The notes under the pieces are model-generated. The model did no database searches, was not told where the DNA came from, and saw only the letters and a program-made list of their open reading frames with translations. Below are positions 25,148 to 34,470 of a DNA stretch of 64,000 bases, in pieces; the first letter of the stretch is position 1; every line of letters begins with the position of its first letter. Location: positions 1,578,600-1,642,599 of the forward strand of contig VYZI01000086.1 in assembly GCA_013397695.1 (NCBI GenBank). Reading direction: 5' to 3'. Both the position numbers and the translations under genes were made by a program. The stretch is from Centropus unirufus (lineage: Eukaryota; Chordata; Aves; Cuculiformes; Centropidae).

Positions 25148-26257
25148 TGGACTGGAGAAGCTGCTTAGGCCTTCCACAAACTAAAGGGTGAGTTAATGCA
25201 GGCACTGGCCTTAGGTTTACCAGACCCTACAAAACCCTTTTGGTTATTCTCGCATGAGAAGGAAGGGATTGCACTGGGGATACTGGCTCAGAACCTTGAC
25301 GCAGACCACAGAGCAGTGGCATTCTTCTCCAAACAGCTGGATGAAGTAACCAAAAGATGGCCTAGCTTCCTGAGGGTGGTGGTGGCAGTAGTACTTAACA
25401 TCCAGGAAGCTCATAAATTCACAATAGGCAAAAAGATGACAGTGTTACTGTCTCATACAGTTTCCACCGTGTTGGAGGCAAAAGGCAGGCACTAGCTATC
25501 CCCACGAGGATTTCTCAAATATCAGGCCATTTTGGTGGAGCAGGTTGATGTCCAGATAACAGTAACTAACATTGTCAACCCAGCATCTTTCCTTAGCGGA
25601 GTTGCAGGGGAACCAGTGACTCATGACTGCCTAGAAACCATTGAAGCAGTCTACTCCAGTCGACTGGACCTGAAAGAACAACCACTGGAGGATGCTGAGG
25701 ACACATGGTATACAGACAGCAGAAGCTTTGTCAAAAATGGTCAACGCAAAGCAGGGTACGCAGTGACTACTACAGATGAGGTAATAGAGTCTGGGCCCCT
25801 TGCCTCAAACACCTTGGCACAAAAGGCGGAAATAATAGCTTAAACTTGGGCATTAGAGCTTGCTAAAAACAGGAAGATTAATATCTGGACAGACTCTAAA
25901 TATGCCTTTGGGGTAGTTCATGCCCATGGGGTGGTCTGGAAAGAACGAGGACTATTGTCCACTCAAGGAAAGCATATAAAGCATGCAAGAGAAATTCTCA
26001 AACTATTGGAGGCAGTACAACTGCCAGAGAAAATAGCAATAATGCATTGCAAAGCTCATCAAAAGGGGACAACTGCTCAAGAAATAGGCAATTCCATGGT
26101 GCACCAGGAAGCAAAAAAGGTGGCAGAAGAAAGTACGACAGAGATACAATCTTTAATTCCAGATGGAAAAATTCAAATCAATCAAATTCCTAAATATTCA
26201 AAAGACCAAAAATTTATTCGAGATTTAGGGGTAAAGGAAGAAGATGTTTGGGTTTAG
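25148..26257 (+). pseudogene. pol: pol connection and RNase H domain, broken
   Basis: A second pol frame reads MQALALGLPDPTKPFWLFSHE and AVAFFSKQLDEVTKRWPS (connection), then RNase H. The RNase H acidic residues are all present: Asp in WYTD (25715-25717), Glu (25829-25831) and Asp in TDSKYAF (25892-25894). The late His is at 26057-26059 (KAHQKG). The GS usually following WYTD is altered to SR. In-frame stops lie at 25166, 25493, 25841 and 26255. RNase H removes RNA from the RNA-DNA hybrid during reverse transcription. The domain is recognisable end to end but interrupted. The frame moves to another phase shortly after 26257. Confidence 0.88.
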
Positions 26258-27300
26258 ATACCACAAGGGAAGGTAGTAGTGCCCAGTACAGTACTCTGGG
26301 CTTCTGGGTTATACTAATGGCTGAGTATAGAAAGACTCATTGGGGAACTGAAGCATTATATAAGTACCTGAGTAAACGCATTGTTGCCTATAACTTGTAC
26401 ACAACCATCAAACAAGTGACACAACAATGTGACATTTGTTTGCAAAATAACCTTTGAGTCAGCCGAAAGGTGGAGTTAGGACAAATAGGGAAGGGTAACC
26501 TCCCCAGACAGTGGTGGCAAATCGATTTTGCAGAACTTCTGGGAAAAGGGGGATTTCAATTTTTGCTTGTATCAACCAACACCTTTTCAGGATGGCCAGA
26601 GGCATTCCTTGCCAAATAAATAAGGCTAGAGAGGTGACTAAGGCTTTGCTACATGAAATAATACCAAGGTTTCGAGTCCTGGTAGTAATATCTTCGGACA
26701 GAGGCCCTCATTTTGTGGCCAAAATTACACAAGTTAGTCGGTTTCGGGGGATAGATTGGCAGTTGCATCCTTCCTATAGGCCCCAAGCAAGTGGACAAGT
26801 GGAAAAGATGAACCACCTTCTTAAAGTACAGATTGTAAAATTGGGCCAAGAAGCTGGATTAGCTTGGCCTCAGTCACTACCTCTAGCTTTGTTATGAATC
26901 AGAATCAAACCAAGGGTTAAGGAAGGATTGAGTCCTTTCGCAATATTGTATGGAAGGCCCTATCTGGCTCAAGCAGGAACGTCAGCACAGGTTGGTACAG
27001 AAATGTTGACTGACTATGTAATAAACTTAAAAAAAAACACTCGAGAGAAATAGAAAAGCTGGTCTTGGGAACCTGTGCTCGTGGCCTGGATGGCCCAATA
27101 CATAATATAGAACCACGTGATTATGTATATGTCAGGTCTCTTTCAGACTCTCCCTTGGAGCCAAAATGGGAAGGACCATTCCAGGTTCTATTGACAACAC
27201 ACATGGCTGTTAAGATATAGGAACAAACATCGTGGAATCGTGGATACATCATACTAGAGTAAAGAAAACTCCTAAACAGCGTTTGGAGTCAACAGAGACA
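26258..27300 (+). pseudogene. pol: Integrase domain of pol, broken
   Basis: The N-terminal HHCC zinc site is in the frame of 26248-26457. Tyr (26326-26328) replaces the first His, the second His is in THWG, and the Cys pair is at 26428 and 26437 (CDIC). The catalytic triad is present but split between frames: Asp in WQIDFAELL (26524-26526), Asp in SSDRGPHF (26697-26699) and Glu in GQVEKMN (26802-26804). The last spacing is 34 residues, one short of the usual 35. The C-terminal barrel shows WEGPFQVLLTT (27167 onward). Stops include 26455, 26895 and about 27051, and there are at least three frame changes. The enzyme inserted viral DNA into the host genome; this copy is inactive. Confidence 0.88.
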
Positions 27301-27335
27301 GGATCTTTAAAACTCCGACTCAAGAAAAGATCCTC

Positions 27336-29337
27336 ATGATTTTAGTAACCAACTTTAAGATGAATAATAGTGAATTCAAGCTGTTACTATGTTTTAATAT
27401 TTTCTTCTCCCTCGCCTACAACCAAGAGCCTAAGGACTGGCCCTGGAATCATGCTCAGAAAGATCATACTGTGAAGTTTAAAAATGTGGACCCGAAAATA
27501 AAACTAGCTACAGTGGTTTTTCACAGAAATGAGGTATACCAGGAAAACCAGTGGGACAGAGATAATGAGGACAAGATCACCCGGCTATGGGGAAAGACAG
27601 GGAATGCTATAACAGTGGGGTGTCGGGCATATCATGAGAATGATGAGGCCACATTTTTAGGGGACACTATGATCGGTGTGAAAATGACAACATTCTCATA
27701 CAGATTTGGGGAATCATGCCAGGGAAAACTGATGTGTTGGCTTAATTTTACCCTAACCGAACCAGTTTTAGTAACATGCCTATGGCAAGGATTGGAAGAA
27801 TAAGCACTGTACTACAGAGTCAAAATTGACATAATGCAGCCAACCACTAGCTCATTACCCCTTCCCACGCCTGTAAGGGCTGTAGCAATGACCACCAGAC
27901 CAATGGCCATGCCAAAACCAAAAACCTTTAAAATTGGACCATATGTAATAAAAAACGTAGGTAAACAACAAATGTTGTTTAACCCAGAATGGTCTCTTAG
28001 ATGTGTTGAAATTTTAATGCAGACTAATATTTCTGACATTCAGCCAGCATGTTCTTCTTTCTTAAAAACATCCTTTGAGGGCTGGACATCCTGGCTGCAA
28101 AAACAATTGCCCTTTAAGGGCCGGACGAAGAGAGACTTAACTGGCATGTTAGGGACAGGATTGGGGGTCCTGAATGGAATTGACTCTGAAATATTGATGA
28201 ATAGATTGGCCGCTGCAAATAGTGATTTCACCAAATTGCAACAGCTTTTGCAATCTTCTCTGTCAGCATTGGGAGCTAGTCAGTGGCTTTTGTCAAAAGT
28301 GCTACCAAAGTGGGAAAAAGTAGAGGAGAAGGACCATGAATTGATAGTAAGTGCACTTGGTGAAGTCCAAGACAACGTTTCTTTGGCCCTCAGTTGCATA
28401 CAGGCACAATTATGGATGCAGTCAGTGGCCGCCTTAATTATAAGAGAGAGTGGTGAGGGCACTTTCCCTACTGAAATCCGGAAAATTGTTTGGGACAGTG
28501 CTACCAACTTAGAGAAGGAGCTTCACTCTTGGTGGACCCTGGTAAATTTCACCTATGAACCTGCCACTAACATGGTCACGGCCTTTGTGTTGACATTAAG
28601 ATTGAACCATGATAAAACTGTGCTTTATCCTTCCGAACACAGAACATGGGCACGAATGGTGAACGGGAAATGGCAGACTGTAAACGAGACGAAAACAACA
28701 AGGATTTGTCTGTGAAAGTAATACAATTGATGCTCAGGACATCTGCTTTGACACAGAACAGAGCATTTGTCACTTTGAGATCCACCCTGATGTTAACCAG
28801 AAGACCGTACTTGTATATATTGTCCAGGGCTGTGTATGCTTAAGAACTGCCTGTGCCTCTATAGTAATAGATGAGACAGTTATAGTTAGCAAGAATCATT
28901 CTAATCTTTGTAATTTTGTTAAGATTGCTGGGTGTGACTTTTCTTATTTAGTACCAGTTGCATCCCACCAGTTAATAAGATCCAATTACACTATGTTTCA
29001 CAAATTATCACCTGCACCTATTGGAATGAATCTTTCATTGGTAAAACAATTAATAAAATATCAAGATTTGGTTAAAATTTTGGACGAAGTCCAAGAAAAT
29101 GGGAAAAAGTCCCTGATAACCGTCCACTATGGCACAGAGGAAATAAACAGGGTCTTGAATAGGCCAAGAGAAGATACGAGTCATCATTGGTGGGACGTAC
29201 TCTTTGGGTGGTCCCCCACCGCGACTGGCATTCTAAATACATTATGTCACCCCATTATTGTTCTTCTGATGTTAGTTTTAGTTAGCTTTGCTTTATCTAG
29301 TACATTGTTTGTTTGGAATTGGAAAATGCTACAATGA
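27336..29337 (+). pseudogene. env: Retroviral envelope gene (env), nearly intact, unusual architecture
   Basis: The ATG at 27336 (or 27360) precedes a hydrophobic signal peptide (LLLCFNIFFSLAY). The frame runs to TAA 27801-27803 and continues in the same phase to 28715, with one phase change near 28685; the new frame is open to the stop at 29335-29337. The surface part is only about 266 codons and holds a Pro-rich stretch. The cleavage site Arg-Thr-Lys-Arg (28122-28133) is followed by a Gly-rich fusion-peptide-like MLGTGLGVL and a long heptad-rich helix. The transmembrane part is about 400 codons, has some eight scattered Cys in a second ectodomain, seven N-glycosylation sequons over the whole gene, and an anchor near the end (IIVLLMLVLVSFALSSTLFV). 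I find no CWLC, CX6CC or immunosuppressive-peptide signature. Only two disabling lesions were seen. It mediated receptor binding and fusion in the virus. Confidence 0.88.
28122..28133 (+). other. Furin-type SU/TM cleavage site in env
   Basis: Codons CGG ACG AAG AGA give Arg-Thr-Lys-Arg, matching the R-X-K/R-R furin consensus. A hydrophobic, glycine-containing fusion-peptide-like segment follows directly. Confidence 0.85.
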
Positions 29338-29467
29338 CTAAGAGTTTTAACTTCTATGTCCAGTGCCCATGAGAATGTGCTAAGGAGTAACTTTCAAGCA
29401 AAGTATTATCCAATTCCTCTTTGAGACCGGGACCATACAGAAGGCAAATGAATTTGCCAATGTTTAA

Positions 29468-29480
29468 AGACAGGGGGGAA
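29468..29480 (+). promoter_or_regulatory. Polypurine tract
   Basis: AGACAGGGGGGAA, a purine run with one interruption, lies directly before the TG that starts the 3' LTR. It is the plus-strand primer site for reverse transcription. Confidence 0.8.
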
Positions 29481-29610
29481 TTGATAAGCAATAAACAGAT
29501 ATATGGAAAAGACAGAGACATATAAACGTAACAATTCAGAATTCATTGTAAATCAACATAAGGGGAGCTAGAAACTTAGTTTACATTGTTAGTAAGGGCC
29601 AAAGACCTTG

Positions 29611-29722
29611 GGTACTGATAGGTACTGAGGGGAGCCCGTTGTTGATAAAAGGGAGCCAGGTACTGATAGAAAGGGATCTGGTTGCTGATAAGAGGGAGCC
29701 GGTTGCTGGTGAGGGGAGCTGT
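29611..29722 (+). repeat. Imperfect ~21-nt direct repeats in U3
   Basis: About five adjacent units of the form TGATA(A/G)-(A)AGGGAGCC-GGTTGC or GGTAC start near 29616, 29643, 29664, 29687 and 29706. Direct repeats at this place in U3 are usual for retroviral enhancers. The bound factors are unknown; TGATAA resembles a GATA-factor site. Confidence 0.7.
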
Positions 29723-29977
29723 AATGTAAACATTAGCAGAGAACCAGTTGCAGCCTGCTCTATGGCATGAAAATTGACCAAGATGGGACTACATTTGTGC
29801 ACAGACCAAGTTCAGGCACAGTTCACTGGGAAGATGGTGGATTATTCTTCTCCGAGACCCTGGCCCACAGCCACCAGGAAGCATGAAGACTGGGAGGATC
29901 CTTCTAGAACTAATTATAATATGAAGCGGGGAAAGATTATGAATACGTATTAGGCATTTATGGATATGTATGCCTTT

Positions 29978-30032
29978 ACACTAGATGTTTGGGTTTTCTC
30001 ACACTAGATGTTTGTTTTACAGTAGATGTTTG
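29978..30032 (+). repeat. Three spaced copies of ACACTAGATGTTTG
   Basis: Copies at 29978-29991 and 30001-30014 are identical, and 30019-30032 differs by one base (ACAG). Starts are 23 and 18 bases apart, immediately upstream of the TATA-like element. They are probable upstream promoter elements of the LTR. Confidence 0.75.
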
Positions 30033-30147
30033 TTATAGTAACTGGTATGGGACCTGGGCAGATCAATCTCCCTCACATCCGCCAGCACAATACATACTTG
30101 CTTTATAACACTTAATTGGGTTGTCGAGTCTTATTCCGCTAAATGAG

Positions 30148-30516
30148 TCCAGGAACTTCTCCAATTGGTCTGGCTGCCTCCACATCTGCGGTGGCCCAGA
30201 TCTACTAAAATCAGGTCTGATAATCACTGACTCACACCATGAACTTGCTCCTTTGGACTGTTCCCATAATTCCCCTCCGTACAAACCTTATCCTTGGGCA
30301 GCTTGTGCAAGAGCATCACTGCCACCATGGCAACACCATCATCACATACCAGCTACAAAAGAAGCATTTAGAGGTAAGTTGTCCTTGGGAGTCACTTGGA
30401 CCTGGGAGGAGTTCCAGGAAGGCCCTAGAAAGATGTTAGGAGCATTTGCACCTCATTGGCATTCTTAAAAAAGAAGACCAAGGTCAGTATTTTGTCATTG
30501 TGTGTTTCAGTGATAA
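30148..30516. other. Unassigned segment between 3' LTR and CR1
   Basis: About 370 bases with no repeat I recognise. A + strand frame of 115 codons (30121-30468) has no known domain. A good splice-donor-like AGAGGTAAGTTG lies near 30370-30381. It could be host flank of the provirus or part of another degraded element. Confidence 0.4.
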
Positions 30517-31555
30517 GTAGGCAGTGATAAGGTCTCCCCTCAGCCTCCTCTTCTCCAGGCTATACAACCCAGTTCCCTCAGCTGATCCTCCTAATACATG
30601 TTCTCAAGCCCCTTCACCAGCCTTTGCGTGTCTGGACATGGTCCAGAACCTCAATGTCCTTCTTGGAGTGAGGGGCCCAGAACTGAACACGGGATTCGAG
30701 GTGCAGCCTCATCAGTGCTGAGGGCAGGGGCAGAATCACCTCCCTGGACCTGCTGGGCACACTGTTTCTGATGCAGGCCAAGGTGCCATTGGCTTTCTTG
30801 GCCATCTGGGCACACTGCCGGCTCATGTTCATCTGCTGTCAGCCAACACCCCCAGGTCCTTCTCCAGGCAGCCTTCCGGCCACTCTTCCCCAGGCCTGTA
30901 GCGCTGCACAGGGTTGTTGTATCCCAGGTGCAGGACCTGGCATTTGGCCTTATTGAACCTCATCCCATTGGTCTCAGCCCATCGGTCCAGCCTGTTTAGG
31001 CCCCTTTGTAGAGCCTCTCTGCCCTCAAGCAGTTCAACACTTCCTCCCAGCATAGTGTCATCTGCGAACTTGCCAAGGGCACATTCAATCCCTGCATTCT
31101 GGTCGTTATAAAGATATTGGACAGCACAGGACCCAGCACTGAGCCCTGGGGAACACCGCTTGTGACCGGCCTCCAGCTGGATTTAGCTCCATTTACCACA
31201 ACTCTTTGGGCACAAACTTCCTTTTTGCCAGTTTTCCACCCAGGAGAGGGTGTACCTGTCCAGGCCAGTGGCAGCCAGTTTCTTGAGCAGAATGCTGTGG
31301 GAAACTGTGTCAAATACTTCAGTGAAGTCCAGGTGGAATATGTCCACAGCTTTTCCCTCATCCAATAAGGAGGTCACTTTGTCATAGAAGGCGATCAGGT
31401 TAGTCATCACCTGCCTTTCATGAGTCAATATTGACTAGGCCTGATCACCCAATTGTCTTGCACGTGCTGTGTGATGGCACTCAAGATGACCTGTTCCATG
31501 ATGTTCCCTGGCACTCGTCCTCTGCAAGTGAACTGGGCCTTACTTTCCAAGGAGC
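30517..31555 (-). mobile_element. CR1 LINE, antisense, with RT region, 3' end missing
   Basis: Reads as reverse complement of CR1 ORF2. On the - strand the fragments show HLDFTEVFDTVSH (31183-31428), GVPQGSVLGPVLSNIF, the catalytic FADD at 31057-31068 followed by TMLGG, and WAETNGMRFNKAKCQVLHLG (30829-31053). These are the RT palm and thumb of the CR1 family in order. They fall in different frames, so the copy is frameshifted. It lacks roughly 280 bases at its 3' end compared with the copy at 16.3 kb, which is unusual because CR1 copies normally lose the 5' end. A later deletion is likely. Confidence 0.92.
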
Positions 31556-34235
31556 TTGGAAGTAGCTTGAAAAATTTCATAAAGAATTGATAGCTTCATG
31601 GCATCTTATTATCATAAATGAACATGTCCTAGAGCTTCCTTTGTTTGGAAGGCTGATGAACTGTGAGGTCAGGACAGGAAGTGAGTGCAGTTAAGTCTGT
31701 GGGTTTTTTTCTTTCTAACAAAACTGTAAGTGTATGTGCCTGACATAATGTGATTTAGAAGCACTTAATTTCTTAAATTTTTTTTCCTGCCTGCACTCCT
31801 TGACAGACAAGTCTCTTATTAATTTTTAAAACCAGGTGTGAATTCTCATGCTAATAGCCACACAGCTTCTTCAGTGCAAGACGTGCTCAACAATATGATA
31901 CAGCTGGCCTGAATTTTAAGAAAGGGTTGCATAGAAATATCTGAACAATTTCCACCTGCTTAGGAGGAAGAGTATGCTTGAAAGAAATTATGCTCAGACT
32001 TGAAAACCCTTCAAAGTCTTCTTTTATGAAACAAGATGGATTTGATACCCCCAAATACTCCTCTTTTAGATTAGTAAGACACAGAGCATGCAGGCAGAGC
32101 ACGTCTAACCTGAATAAACACCCCTTAATCAAATGTGTTCGAGATGTGAGGAGCCACACCACCAGCTGCTTTGAGCTACTGATCTGTTGCTATTACAAAG
32201 AGTGAATTGCTCTAGTAAATACACCCATTGGTCTTCTCCACTCGTAGAGGCAGGTTAGCCATTTTTGTAAAAGACATATTTGTGGCCCACAAGCACAATA
32301 AAGCACAGTTTTTTAGAGAGAGAGCTTCCTCTGTTCAAGCAAAAAGTCAGGGACAACCCACAGTCAAACTAAGAGAATGGATATTTGCAGGAATCCCAGG
32401 TTTCATTCTTTAAATCTTCATTTTCAGCTGTTAGTGGAGACTCACAAATGAAGTCAGTAGGTATGTCCTTTGCACCTTTGCAATTACCTGCCTAAAAACC
32501 TCTTTGCATCTTTTCTGCACCTTACATATCCTTCAATAGACTCTTTTTTGCCAACGGCCTCTAAAGGAGGCACTAATCAAATTTCACTGCAGAATTCTGC
32601 AATAACTTGTTTGTTTCCTTTGTACAAGAAGGAAGAAGAAAATGATGAAAATTGTTAGCCAGAGGCACAAACTGTTTCTCTTTCCATTGGATGAGGAGAA
32701 GAAAAAATATGAGCAGATTTGTTACTGCCTAATTCTGCAGTGCCCCACCAAGGGCTCCTTGCTTCTTGCAGAGATATATGTAGGAGGCAGAAGGTCAAGC
32801 ATCAGAGCAGGGTGGTCTGATGTCTATGAGCTCTACAAAGCCAGTGCTGGCATTGTTCTGGTTTCACCACCCATTCTCACGTGGTATCTGAGTCAAGTGT
32901 ATGGATTTGCACTGGCTGGCAGGGAAGCACCTATGTGCAGTCTGGCTTGTGTTGCCTCTGCTGCCCCAGGCTCTCACCTGACTCCAGACCTTGTGCAACT
33001 AGAAGGAAGGAGGTGAAGGTGCTGGATGTGAGGTGAGGCTAAGAAATCAGCAGGCACCGAAGTGGTTTTCCCTGACCCTCTCAGATAATCCATCCACAAC
33101 TCTGGATGTTGCTTTTCGTTTTGAAGACAGTCCTTCAGGTACCCTTCAGACTGAAACATCCACAGCATTCCAGGTACTTCTCTGCAACTGTGTTGGTTTC
33201 CAGCCTTGGCATACTGATAGTGGCAATCATTCATTTTTCTAATATGGAAGTCGCAATTACTGTCAAAAAGTAGGACATGTCACGGAATTTTGGTGGAAGA
33301 AATAAAAAAAAAACAAAAGGAAGGGTCCTAACAGCTCTTAAACAACTCTTGATCCTTTTGAATTAGTTACAAGGGGCCAAGTGGCTGAGGTACTCATAAT
33401 TCCATGCCAATTAACAATTATTTTCTGGAAAGAATAACGATTACTATAATTTTGGTGTTGTGAGATGTTAATGGTAACTTTCACAGTCAATGGGGATCTA
33501 AGGTCAGGAAGGAGCAATGTCCCTGTCTTCCACTTATACAAATTCAATGCAGAATCTAGTATCTCCAGCTAAAAGCTGAGTTGGATAATACGTTGAATAA
33601 AAGGTACTACTATGTATTTTAGGAGACTTCCCGGGTCCAATGACACTTCTATCTTAAGTCCAAGGTAGCTTCTCTGCAAATTAAATCTATACCCTGCAAA
33701 CAGAAACACATTACCACTGACTGCCAGCCTAGGGCTCTGTATTACCTTGTGAACACTGGTTCAGGGAATCTACCCTCACATACAGTTATTTTATCTGTAC
33801 AGGTAATGATTCAGTTTTTCTTCTAAGTGCAGTTAATTGCAAGCTCCATTGTTTTGTTGTGCATGTATTTGCTAAAAGATGCTATACACTGACAAACTAT
33901 CCTACTCTGACCCACTCTTTTTTCTTCCCTCTGTGAGCACTGTCAAAAATGGCTCTTCAGGCTTGAAAAGCCTGGTTTGAAATCATTCCTGGATCTGTTT
34001 ATCTGTATATATTAAGACACTAAATCTTAGTTTCAAGGTAGAACAGTCAGCTCCTTCTTTTCAGTTTAAGACAGAGGATAAAATCTTGTCACCAATGCCT
34101 AGTATGTATTTCACTTCCCCTCATCCACTCCTTCCCTTCCAACCCAAACAGGAGTAAAGATACGTTACATCTATTTGAAATTAAAGTCTATCTATTGTTG
34201 CTGGTTATTGCTATAATGAGTCATAGAAGTCTGAG
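31556..34235. other. Unassigned DNA, no gene recognised
   Basis: AT-rich sequence with short unrecognisable frames. The longest, 124 codons at 32642-33016 on +, has no known motif. No RNA gene, repeat array or splice-consistent exons were seen. Confidence 0.5.
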
Positions 34236-34470
34236 GTTATTTCTGGCAATGAATTCTACAAGCTGATGATACATTATATAAAACCTTCTTTGAAAATAAC
34301 ACACTGCTGGTTTTTGGTCCCTTAGAAATCAAATACTCTTCTTTTGACCTTTACTGTACAACATGATTTTATAAACCTCAGTTGCATATTCTCCTTTCTT
34401 TTCTCTGTAGGAGACCAAATTCTGACTTTTTTTTAATTTGTCTTCACACTTCTTAGCTATATTGAAAGCT
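34236..34470 (-). mobile_element. L3-like / ancient CR1 relic, antisense
   Basis: The + strand reads AATGAATTCTACAAGCTGAT, TATATAAAACCTTCTTTGAA, GTCCCTTAGAAATC and then ACATGATTTTATAAACCTCA. These follow, in order, the reverse complement of the 3' ORF2 region of L3/ancient CR1 LINEs (…GTGGAACTCATT…TCTATAAAATCATG…). Divergence is high. The upstream part of the element may continue faintly to about 34620. Confidence 0.55.

Larger units (their letters stand above)
29482..30146 (+). mobile_element. 3' LTR of the provirus
   Basis: Begins TGATAAGCAATAAACAG right after the polypurine tract. It ends at GTCTTATTCCGCTAAATGA, whose 17-nt core is also found just before the primer binding site; the last dinucleotide is GA here where CA is expected. 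Length is about 665 bp. U3 contains about five imperfect 20-22-nt repeats of a TGATAA-AGGGAGCC-GGTTGC type (29611-29722) and three copies of ACAC/GTAGATGTTTG (29978-30032). A TATA-like TTATAGTA is at 30033-30040. A possible degenerate poly(A) signal AATACA is at 30089-30094. The promoter and poly(A) assignments are inferred. Confidence 0.78.

Noticed and set aside
28646..28843. + strand frame within env
   Set aside because: Out of phase with env; the env frames account for this stretch.
31117..31368. + strand frame across CR1
   Set aside because: Antisense shadow of the CR1 reverse transcriptase region.
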